The notes under the pieces: model-generated
The model's database searches: none
Seen by the model: only the letters and a program-made list of their open reading frames with translations
Told to the model about the DNA's origin: nothing
Translations under genes and position numbers: made by a program
Origin: JAFGED01 sp964551295
Lineage (GTDB): Bacteria; Chloroflexota; Anaerolineae; B4-G1
Direction: 5' to 3'
Assembly (NCBI GenBank): GCA_964551295.1
Contig: CAZKDJ010000065.1
Span: 1-19,773 of the forward strand
Length of the DNA stretch: 19,773 bases
In this document: in pieces, positions 6,804 to 13,257 of the stretch
How positions within the stretch are numbered: position 1 is the first letter of the stretch
Layout: each line of letters begins with the position of its first letter

Positions 6804-7303
6804 CCGAAGCCAGGATTCTGGTCGTCGAAGATGAAGGCATCGTTGCGCTGAACATACAAAGCGATTTGGAAAATCTTGGGTATGATGTGCCGGTTGTCGT
6901 CGCCTCTGGAGAGGAGGCCATAAAGGAGGCGGAAAGAACTCGCCCCGACCTGGTCTTGATGGATATCACGTTGTCGGGAGATATGGACGGCGTGGAAGCA
7001 GCCACGCAAATCCACGCTCATCTTGACATCCCGGTGGTATATCTCACCGCTTTCGCAGATGACAAGACGTTGCAGCGAGCCAAGATAGCAGAGCCCTATG
7101 GTTATATCCTCAAGCCGTTCGACGAAAGAGAGCTACACACAACCATCGAGATAGCACTCCACAAACACAAGGCAGAGCAGGAGCGTCGCCGTGGCGGCGT
7201 CACTACACAGCCCGGCGAGGAAGTCGGGCATCCCCGGCGAAGCAGCCGCGGCGGAGGCCCTCTCGCCCTCCGAAGAACTGACTATTCTGTTGATCGAAGA
7301 TGA
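6800..7303 (+). CDS. Stand-alone CheY-like response regulator (first of three receivers)
   Basis: This is a cytoplasmic phosphoacceptor protein. Residues 5-125 form a complete receiver domain: acidic pocket E10-D11-E12, phospho-acceptor D55 in LVLMDITLSG, T83 in VVYLTAF, and K105 in ILKPF. It resembles the receivers paired with HisKA_2 kinases. ATG 6800 has GAAGGTGG upstream and overlaps the stop of the truncated kinase. After ALHKHKAEQERRR the last ~37 residues (GGVTTQPGEE to the end) are low-complexity and overlap, in another frame, the Ala/Pro-rich beginning of the next receiver. The natural protein therefore either ends in an overlapped tail or was once fused to the next receiver and is now frameshifted. 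Its original partner kinase appears lost. Confidence 0.88.
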   Translation: MTEARILVVEDEGIVALNIQSDLENLGYDVPVVVASGEEAIKEAERTRPDLVLMDITLSGDMDGVEAATQIHAHLDIPVVYLTAFADDKTLQRAKIAEPYGYILKPFDERELHTTIEIALHKHKAEQERRRGGVTTQPGEEVGHPRRSSRGGGPLALRRTDYSVDRR

Positions 7304-7652
7304 TGCGCTCTCCGCCAGCGTGGTGGAACTGACCCTCAACTCCGAGGGGTACCGGGTACTCACGGCACCGAACGGACTCCAGGGGTTAAAGATGGCCAAA
7401 GCCAACCTCCCTGACCTGATCCTGCTCGATCTGATGCTGCCAGGGATGGACGGGTTCGAGATCCTGAACCATCTGCGGGCTGAACCGAAGACGGCTGGCG
7501 TGCCGGTGGCGATCCTATCGGCCAAGGGGCAGGCCGAGGACAGGCAGGTAGCGGACAGGCTCGGCGCCAACGCCTACCTGCCCAAGGCGTACGAACAGGA
7601 CGAGCTGCTGGAACTGGTGCGGTCGCTGCTTGAGGCGGGGTCGCACCCCTGA
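7191..7652 (+). CDS. CheY-like response regulator (second receiver) with Ala/Pro-rich leader
   Basis: The receiver domain occupies residues ~31-148, after a ~29-residue Ala/Pro/Ser-rich segment. The phospho-acceptor is D80 (LILLDLMLPGMDGFE) and the acidic pair is D37-D38. K132 is in YLPKAY, so the usual Lys-Pro is Lys-Ala here. The GTG start at 7191 has AGGAG a few bases upstream and lies inside the first receiver gene, a 113-base overlap that is unusual. The leader looks like an interdomain linker, which raises the possibility of an ancestral tandem-receiver protein split by a frameshift. The domain is closely similar to the receiver of the next gene, including TAPNGLQGLK and LILLDLMLPG. Confidence 0.85.
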   Translation: MAASLHSPARKSGIPGEAAAAEALSPSEELTILLIEDDALSASVVELTLNSEGYRVLTAPNGLQGLKMAKANLPDLILLDLMLPGMDGFEILNHLRAEPKTAGVPVAILSAKGQAEDRQVADRLGANAYLPKAYEQDELLELVRSLLEAGSHP

Positions 7653-7716
7653 TTTCGACCGCCAGAAGCCAGAATCAATTACGCAATGGCATGTGCAATG
7701 TGACAGAGGTGAAGAC

Positions 7717-8769
7717 ATGGGGCAAACTGTTTTGATAATTGAGGATGATTCCCGCAGTGCCCGCCTAGCAGAGTTGATACTCAAGGCTGAAGGATATCAG
7801 GTTGTTATTGCACCAAACGGGCTCCAAGGGTTAAAGATCGCCATCCATACCCCTCCCAATCTCATCCTGCTCGACCTGATGTTGCCCGGTCTGGACGGTT
7901 TTGAGGTTCTCAACAAACTGCGGGCTGCTCCTCAGACGGCATCTGTGCCGATTGTGATTCTGTCGGCCAAGTCAGGGCATGATGACAAGGAAACGGCGGG
8001 CAAAATTGGTGCCGATGCCTACCTCGTCAAGCCCTACGGAAAGGCCAAGCTATTGGAAGTGGTTCGTTCGTTGCTGAGTGGGGAGTCTGAGAAAGCAGTA
8101 ATGCATGGCCATGGTGTGCTCTTCCTGGGACCACACGGCAACGAGGCCGCGCAAGTGGCGCTGTACACCGGATTGGCACTGGTTGACAAAGGGGAGACCG
8201 CCACGGTCGTTGACTTGCGCCCCTTCTCGGTCGAGCACTCACTCCTGCTAGACGTATCACCTCGTTCTGCCCCAGTCTCACTGTCCGATGCAGAGACGGT
8301 AAGAAGGCTGGAGGATTTCGTCTCGCGACATCCTGGCGGGTTGCGTCTGCTGAACAACCTTGAAGGCAATGGAGACGCAGGACAGCTCACGCCTACGGAT
8401 GCTCGGACTGTGCTTAACCTGTTGCTACCTCAGGGAGGTTTTGTTTTTCTTGATACTCCCCTGTACCCGGCCGATATCCTGCGGCATACGGCGGACCGCT
8501 GCGATCTGGTTCTCTTGGTTGTCCGAGGTGATCCAACGTCGCTCGCGGCGGCGCGCCCGGCGCTCACGTTGATGGAGCGTGCCGGGGTGAAGACGGAACA
8601 GATTAACATAGTGCTCGTTGGCCTGTCGGAGGCGGACCTAGGCCAGGCGGCACTGGGCACCGTTCCGGACGGAGCGGCCCCGGACGACCCAGCTTTCCAG
8701 ACGCTTGCCGATCGGCTGGAAAGCCTAAAACAGCCTGCGCCTCAAGGAGGCGAGCGCGATGTCATCTGA
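7717..8769 (+). CDS. Receiver domain fused to a TadZ/CpaE-like (MinD-type) domain with degenerate P-loop
   Basis: This is a 350-residue two-domain protein. Residues 1-122 are a complete receiver: E9-D10-D11, phospho-acceptor D53 in LILLDLMLPG, and K105 in LVKPY. Residues ~130-340 follow the SIMIBI/MinD plan of CpaE/TadZ: strand VLFLG, VVDLRPFSVEHSLLLDV (D166), the RHPGGLRLLNN motif, FVFLDTP (D246), DLVLLVVRGD. In the place of the deviant Walker A (KGGxGKT) it has GPHGNEAAQ (138-146), with no lysine or GKT, so ATP binding is doubtful. CpaE/TadZ proteins place pilus machinery at sites in the cell, normally with Tad pili; here the gene overlaps pilB by 11 bases. The start is ATG 7717, preceded by AGAGGTG with 5-base spacing; in-frame codons upstream are not receiver-like. 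It probably links a phosphorelay to PilB activity or position. Confidence 0.82.
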   Translation: MGQTVLIIEDDSRSARLAELILKAEGYQVVIAPNGLQGLKIAIHTPPNLILLDLMLPGLDGFEVLNKLRAAPQTASVPIVILSAKSGHDDKETAGKIGADAYLVKPYGKAKLLEVVRSLLSGESEKAVMHGHGVLFLGPHGNEAAQVALYTGLALVDKGETATVVDLRPFSVEHSLLLDVSPRSAPVSLSDAETVRRLEDFVSRHPGGLRLLNNLEGNGDAGQLTPTDARTVLNLLLPQGGFVFLDTPLYPADILRHTADRCDLVLLVVRGDPTSLAAARPALTLMERAGVKTEQINIVLVGLSEADLGQAALGTVPDGAAPDDPAFQTLADRLESLKQPAPQGGERDVI

Positions 8770-10459
8770 GGATGGACGGGGCGCAACGCGCCAGAACCTG
8801 GTCGAGATACTTCTGGATGCTGGTCTGGTCACGCCGGAACAGATGGAGTCGGCACAGCAGGCAAGTCAAGACGGGCAGGTCATCACCGAGGTACTCGTCG
8901 CGCAGGGCATCATCACCCAGTACGACGTTGCTATGGCACTCAGCTTACAACTCAACCTCCCGCTGATCGACCTGAAACGTCACACCGTACAACCGCGTGC
9001 ATTGGAGCTGATCCCCCAAGAAATCGCCCGCCGCTACAACCTCGTTCCTATGGACATCATTGACGGCGAGTTAGTCGTCATCATGGAGAACCCCCTTGAC
9101 ATTCAGGCTCTGGAGGACATCTCGATCCGTTCCGGCTTGCGCGTGCGTCCGACCGTGGGGACGCGCGATGACATTCAAGAAGCACATCTGCTTTACTACC
9201 GCGCCGGAGACGAGATTGAGCGTCAGATCGAGCGAATTGCGCCCGAATCCGCCGCCGTTCGAGAAGCGCCGCGTCTGACGGCGGAGGTGGTGGCGCAGAA
9301 CCCGGTGGCGCGCGTCGTCGAGCTGATCCTCGGTCAGGCCACCCGCGACCGGGCATCCGACGTGCACATCATTCCCGACAAGGACGTGCTGCGCGTGCGC
9401 TACCGGATCGACGGCATCCTACACGATGTACTGGAAGCCCCCCTATCAGTCCACGGTCCTCTCATCAGCCGCATCAAGGTTCTGTCCAGTATGAACATCG
9501 CCGAACGGCGTCGCCCACAGGACGGACAGTTCACTTTTTTGGAAGATCGCGGGGAAATAGATGTACGGGTGGCCACGGTAGACACGGCGCGAGGCGAGAT
9601 GGCTGTCCTGCGCCTCCTGGACAAATCGGGCTCGCTGCTGCGTCTCGAGGACCTGGGGTTCTTGCCCAAAGCAATGGCCGTCTGTGAACGGCTGTGCAAT
9701 CTGCCATTTGGCATGGTTCTCGCCGCTGGTCCCACCGGTGCCGGCAAGACCACCACGCTCTATGCTACAATCAACCGGTTGAATCGAGACGAGAACAACA
9801 TCATGACCATCGAAGATCCCATCGAGTACCAGTTCGATCGTATCAACCAGATCCAGGTCAATCAGCAGGCAGGCATCACCTTTGCCGTTGGCCTGCGGGC
9901 CATCATGCGCCTGGACCCAAACATGATCCTGGTGGGAGAGATCCGCGACCAGGAAACGGCCCAGACCGCTGTGCAGGCAGCGCTTACCGGCCACCTGGTA
10001 CTCTCCTCGATCCACGCCAACGATGCGGTCGGCGCGCTCTTCAGATTGATCGACCTGGGCGTAGAGCCCGTCATGGTTGTCTCGGCGCTGGCAGGAGTAG
10101 TGTCCCAGCGACTGGTGCGAAAGGTGTGCGATCACTGCCGCACGCTTGCTGACGTGTCGCCCGAGGAACGGCTAGCGTACGAATTGGAGATGGGCAGCTC
10201 CCTGGATCGCTTTCACCAGGGCCAGGGCTGCAACTTTTGCGCAAACACCGGGTACCGGGGTCGCACTGGCGTTTTCGAGGCGCTCGCCGTCTCCGAGTCG
10301 ATCCGCCGTCTCCTGATGGAGAGGGCCAGCGCCGACGAACTCGAGGCCCAGGCGATCGCCGAGGGCATGGTGCCCATGCGGCGAGATGGCATGCTGAAGG
10401 TGCAGCAGGGCATCACCACCCCGCGCGAGGTGATGCGCAACGTTTACACGGCCCAGTAG
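8759..10459 (+). CDS. pilB: Type IV pilus extension ATPase PilB (GspE family)
   Basis: This is a cytoplasmic hexameric ATPase that powers pilin addition at the PilC platform. It is 566 residues, the normal length. The N-terminal GspE/MshEN-type domain (~10-150) has a run typical of the family (LLDAGLVTPEQ, then DLKRHTVQPRALELIP). The motor holds Walker A GPTGAGKT (324-331), the Asp box TIEDPIEYQ (350-358), Walker B MILVGEIRD (389-397) and the His box GHLVLSSIHAND (411-422). Four zinc cysteines are present: C457 and C460, C491 and C494. ATG 8759 has AAGGAGG 8 bases upstream and overlaps the previous stop codon, so the receiver-TadZ-like protein and PilB are translationally coupled. It could be read as a type II secretion GspE, but the PilM/N/O, PilD and PilT neighbours make it PilB. 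Confidence 0.95.
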   Translation: MSSEDGRGATRQNLVEILLDAGLVTPEQMESAQQASQDGQVITEVLVAQGIITQYDVAMALSLQLNLPLIDLKRHTVQPRALELIPQEIARRYNLVPMDIIDGELVVIMENPLDIQALEDISIRSGLRVRPTVGTRDDIQEAHLLYYRAGDEIERQIERIAPESAAVREAPRLTAEVVAQNPVARVVELILGQATRDRASDVHIIPDKDVLRVRYRIDGILHDVLEAPLSVHGPLISRIKVLSSMNIAERRRPQDGQFTFLEDRGEIDVRVATVDTARGEMAVLRLLDKSGSLLRLEDLGFLPKAMAVCERLCNLPFGMVLAAGPTGAGKTTTLYATINRLNRDENNIMTIEDPIEYQFDRINQIQVNQQAGITFAVGLRAIMRLDPNMILVGEIRDQETAQTAVQAALTGHLVLSSIHANDAVGALFRLIDLGVEPVMVVSALAGVVSQRLVRKVCDHCRTLADVSPEERLAYELEMGSSLDRFHQGQGCNFCANTGYRGRTGVFEALAVSESIRRLLMERASADELEAQAIAEGMVPMRRDGMLKVQQGITTPREVMRNVYTAQ

Positions 10460-10488
10460 GAGGTACTCAAAGCCTATGGTAGACAGCA

Positions 10489-10516
10489 TTTCTAGGATGT
10501 ATACTGGAGTCATAAT
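10489..10516 (+). promoter_or_regulatory. Possible internal promoter before pilC
   Basis: TTTCTA (10489-10494) and CATAAT (10511-10516) are 16 bases apart in the 134-base gap between pilB and pilC, the largest gap in the pilus operon. The -35 match is poor. It would allow pilC and downstream genes to be expressed apart from pilB. Confidence 0.25.
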
Positions 10517-10593
10517 CCTTTCACGGCAGTGTTGTGGGCGTCTGTGCGTTGCTTTCTTCCAGCGGGGATTGTGGTGTATAGGGTAGGAACCGG

Positions 10594-11805
10594 ATGGCTA
10601 ACTATCGGTATGTAGCGTTCGACCAGGGAGGACGGCGCATCGAGGGATTGCTCGATGCAGCCGACGAGGCCACGGCGGAGGAGATGCTGTGGGAGCAGGG
10701 ACTTACCGTGGCCCGGTTAACCTTGGGGCGCAAGCGCCTCACGCTTTCCTCGGCGCTTCCTACCTTCTTCGGCGTCAGGCGGCGTGACCTGATCGTTTTC
10801 TCCCGGCAACTGGCGACCCTTCTCACATCAGGTATCTCCATCCTCCCGGCACTGCGCATGTTGGCGGAACAATCGTCCAGGCGAGCACTACGCGAGGTAC
10901 TCCAAGAGGTCACCGCCGACCTGGAGCAGGGAAAATCCCTCTCGACAGCTCTCGCGGCTCACCCGCTCGCCTTTCCGGATCTCTACGCCCGCACCATCAC
11001 CGTCGGTGAGCGCACCGGCAACCTGGAGGATATATTGCGCCAGCTAGCTACCTACATGGAGAAAGAGCAAGACCTGATGCGCAAACTCCGTGACGCGCTC
11101 ACCTATCCCGTTTTCGTCCTGATGGTGGCGGTTGGCGTCGTCATCGTGATGCTCACCGTCGCGCTGCCGCCTATGGTGCAACTGTTCGAAACCTTCGAAG
11201 CTGAGCTACCCTGGCCGACCCGTATGATGATCGGGGCCAGCAACTTTGCCACGGATTATGGACTATACGTCCTGATCGGCGGGCTGATATTGACGGGACT
11301 GTCGATCTGGTGGCTTGGCCAACCTGTCGGCCGTCGCGTGCGCGATGCAGTATTGCTGCGCGTGCCTATCTTGGGCCAGGTGATTTTGAAGGGCCAAATC
11401 GCGCGCTTTGCTCGTACCGCCTCTACCCTCGTTCGCGCCGGGCTGCCGCTTTCGGAGGTGATGGAACTGGTGGTGCACATCACCGAAAACGTCATCGTGG
11501 CGGAGATGCTGGAACGAGCACGGATGGCGCTGCTGGCCGGTCAAGGGCTCTCGGCCCCGCTGGCAGCCGAGCGGCTCTTTCCTGCCTTATTGGCTCAGAT
11601 GGTACACGTGGGCGAGGAGACTGGCACCCTGGAGGAGAACCTGGCCACGCTGGCTGATTTCTTCGAGGAAGCGGTGGACCGCAGCACCAAGCTCTTGGTC
11701 TCGCTTGCCGAGCCAGCCCTGACGATCTTTATCGGCGCAGTCGTCGGCTTTATCGCCGTCTCGATGGTGATGCCCATGTATTCGATCCTTGGGGAGATCA
11801 AGTAG
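10594..11805 (+). CDS. pilC: Type IV pilus inner-membrane platform protein PilC (GspF family)
   Basis: This is a polytopic inner-membrane protein that couples PilB/PilT motion to pilin insertion and removal. At 403 residues it has the family length. Two T2SSF domains are visible (about 65-190 and 268-390); each carries the family pattern FSRQLATLLTSGISILPAL or FARTASTLVRAGLPLSEVM, and the motif GERTGNLEDIL or GEETGTLEENL. Membrane helices are near 168-192, 215-240 and 370-392. The start ATG 10594 follows a GGTAGGAA ribosome-binding sequence. The stop TAG is 3 bases before the ATG of the next small gene, so they are probably translated together. Confidence 0.94.
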   Translation: MANYRYVAFDQGGRRIEGLLDAADEATAEEMLWEQGLTVARLTLGRKRLTLSSALPTFFGVRRRDLIVFSRQLATLLTSGISILPALRMLAEQSSRRALREVLQEVTADLEQGKSLSTALAAHPLAFPDLYARTITVGERTGNLEDILRQLATYMEKEQDLMRKLRDALTYPVFVLMVAVGVVIVMLTVALPPMVQLFETFEAELPWPTRMMIGASNFATDYGLYVLIGGLILTGLSIWWLGQPVGRRVRDAVLLRVPILGQVILKGQIARFARTASTLVRAGLPLSEVMELVVHITENVIVAEMLERARMALLAGQGLSAPLAAERLFPALLAQMVHVGEETGTLEENLATLADFFEEAVDRSTKLLVSLAEPALTIFIGAVVGFIAVSMVMPMYSILGEIK

Positions 11806-11808
11806 GCC

Positions 11809-12018
11809 ATGCAACATCTCAATCGCCGGATAGGATGTGGGATGTGGTTAGTGGGTCTGATCGTAGCACTGTTTGCTGCCGAGTGGCTGGTGCTCTGGTT
11901 TGCAATCCGGCTCGTGCCACCAGAACAATTGCCTTCGGTGGTAATAATCGTCGCCATCATGACAATCGCCGTGGGGACGTTGACCATTTACTTTCGCGTT
12001 CAGCGGAGAATCGAGTGA
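11809..12018 (+). CDS. Small two-helix membrane protein in the pilus operon, unknown function
   Basis: The family is not recognised. The 69 residues contain two strongly hydrophobic segments (about 11-31 and 42-61) with a short proline-containing turn (VPPEQLPS) between them and basic residues at both ends (NRRIG, RVQRRIE). This predicts a helical hairpin with both ends in the cytoplasm. It starts 3 bases after the pilC stop, and its TGA overlaps the GTG start of the first prepilin gene (GTGA at 12015-12018). The tight packing makes it a true gene and suggests an accessory subunit of the PilC platform or minor-pilin complex, which is inference. No signal for prepilin processing is present. 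Confidence 0.7.
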   Translation: MQHLNRRIGCGMWLVGLIVALFAAEWLVLWFAIRLVPPEQLPSVVIIVAIMTIAVGTLTIYFRVQRRIE

Positions 12019-12413
12019 AACGGCAAAGTACGCAGAACCGGGGCGAGGCTGGCGACAGTCTGGTCGAGATTTTGGTGGCAGTAGCAATCATTGCCACTGC
12101 GCTGACTGTTCTCATTCTCTCGCTATCGACGGGTGCCCTTGGCGTGCACACGGTCAATCAGCTCACGACAGCTACCAATTTGGCCACCGCCCAACTGGAG
12201 AGCATCAAAGCGGCTGAATACGTCACCGGCACGGCCGGTTACCCGGCGATACCTGCCGACACGTACACCATCAGCCAAGACATCAGCTACTGGGACGGAT
12301 CGTCGTTTACGCCTGTCCCCGGCGTCGATAGTGGCATGCAGTGGGTCACGGTGACCGTCTCCTACGGAGGCGATGCGCTGGTGGTGATCAGCAACTACAA
12401 GGTGAACCGATGA
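12015..12413 (+). CDS. Type IV prepilin-like protein (PilV-like minor pilin)
   Basis: This is a 132-residue minor pilin candidate. The leader MKRQSTQNRGEAG is followed by the processing site G13 | D14-S-L-V-E18, with glutamate at mature position 5, then a hydrophobic helix (ILVAVAIIATALTVLILSLS). The mature first residue is Asp rather than the usual Phe or Met; GDSLVEIL-type sites are known for PilV-like proteins. The C-terminal half is a small beta-rich domain. GTG 12015 is chosen because it overlaps the preceding TGA and has GGAGA upstream; an earlier in-frame ATG (11835) would add 60 residues that only shadow the upstream gene. Secretion and cleavage would need PilD, encoded downstream. 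Confidence 0.85.
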   Translation: MKRQSTQNRGEAGDSLVEILVAVAIIATALTVLILSLSTGALGVHTVNQLTTATNLATAQLESIKAAEYVTGTAGYPAIPADTYTISQDISYWDGSSFTPVPGVDSGMQWVTVTVSYGGDALVVISNYKVNR

Positions 12414-12889
12414 ACCACGAATCACGCTTCACGCAAGGCTTCACCCTGGTCGAACTGCTGGCCACAGTTGCGATCATCGCCATCGTGACTGGCCTGCTGG
12501 TGTTGATCCTGTATCAGTTCTTCAGTATCTCCCGCTGGGGGAACGATCAACTGACGGTCGATGGAAATCTACGCAACACGGGGCTTTGGCTGATGCAGGA
12601 TGGGAATAGGAGTGCCTCCTTCTTTCCCACCGGCACGTGTGGTGTTTTCGTCGCGCCTACGTCCATCGATGCAACGCGCACCATCACCTACACCTATTCT
12701 GCTGCCCAAAACACGCTCAGTCGCCAGGATAGCAGCGCTGGTGGGACGACCGTCCTGGCTCGACACGTGACCGGCGTGCTGTGTCCATCTGCTGTCGTGA
12801 CCAGCACGGCTACGTTCTCGGTCACTGCTGCCAGCGACGACGTTTCGGCCAGCCAAGTTTTCATCGTCACAATGCGGGTGGACCAATGA
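12410..12889 (+). CDS. Type IV prepilin-like protein (minor pilin)
   Basis: This is a 159-residue protein with a textbook prepilin start: MNHESRFTQG | FTLVELLATVAIIAI. Cleavage is after G10, with F at +1 and E at +5, followed by the transmembrane/spine helix. The rest is a beta-rich globular domain with two cysteines (TCGVF and VLCPS) that could form a disulfide outside the membrane. ATG 12410 overlaps the previous stop (ATGA) and has AAGGTGA upstream. It is likely a PilW/PilJ-like minor pilin of the priming complex. It could also serve as the major subunit, but adjacent minor-pilin-type genes and a non-abundant codon context make that less likely. Confidence 0.87.
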   Translation: MNHESRFTQGFTLVELLATVAIIAIVTGLLVLILYQFFSISRWGNDQLTVDGNLRNTGLWLMQDGNRSASFFPTGTCGVFVAPTSIDATRTITYTYSAAQNTLSRQDSSAGGTTVLARHVTGVLCPSAVVTSTATFSVTAASDDVSASQVFIVTMRVDQ

Positions 12890-13215
12890 AAGAAAAAAGA
12901 CGCGTCATACATAACTTGCATCGAGACGAGAGCGGACGGACGCTGGTGATCGCACTGGTGGCGCTGGCCTTGGGAATCATGTTGGTGGCCGGGTTCATGT
13001 ATTACGTGAGCACCAGCCTGCGGGCAACCCGCGCGAGCGGCGAACAGACCGTCGATCACTACTCAACCGACGCCGGGGTAGAGCATGCAATCTGGAAATT
13101 GACACACAACCGCTATTCCACCACGACGCTCGAAAGCGGCTTGCCGGTCACCGACACGATCACCATCAACGGCCAGACGGTGACGATCACCGTGACGCAG
13201 GTGTTGACGCCGTAG
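12886..13215 (+). CDS. PilX-like minor pseudopilin lacking the position-5 glutamate
   Basis: This 109-residue protein has a basic leader (MKEKRRVIHNLHRDESG), then RTLVIALVALALGIMLVAGF, a hydrophobic helix. Cleavage would follow G17, but position +5 is Ile rather than Glu. PilX and GspK-type pseudopilins share this non-canonical start and sit at the tip of the priming complex. The helix continues into a short C-terminal domain (VEHAIWKLTHNRYSTTTL). ATG 12886 overlaps the previous stop (ATGA). It is shorter than usual PilX (~170-200), so most of the globular domain is reduced. Its place as third of three consecutive pilin-like genes, just before the adhesin, supports a tip or initiation role. 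Confidence 0.7.
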   Translation: MKEKRRVIHNLHRDESGRTLVIALVALALGIMLVAGFMYYVSTSLRATRASGEQTVDHYSTDAGVEHAIWKLTHNRYSTTTLESGLPVTDTITINGQTVTITVTQVLTP

Positions 13216-13257
13216 ACTCTCGCCAAGTGCCTGCAAGAATAGCCAGAAGGTGGCTTG

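Noticed and set aside
7630..7716. 29-residue N-terminal extension of the receiver-TadZ-like protein
   Set aside because: The added residues are not receiver-like and overlap the previous gene; ATG 7717 has a good ribosome-binding sequence.
11835..12014. 60-residue N-terminal extension of the first prepilin from ATG 11835
   Set aside because: It overlaps the small membrane protein gene in another frame and would bury the prepilin leader; GTG 12015 gives a normal leader and coupling.
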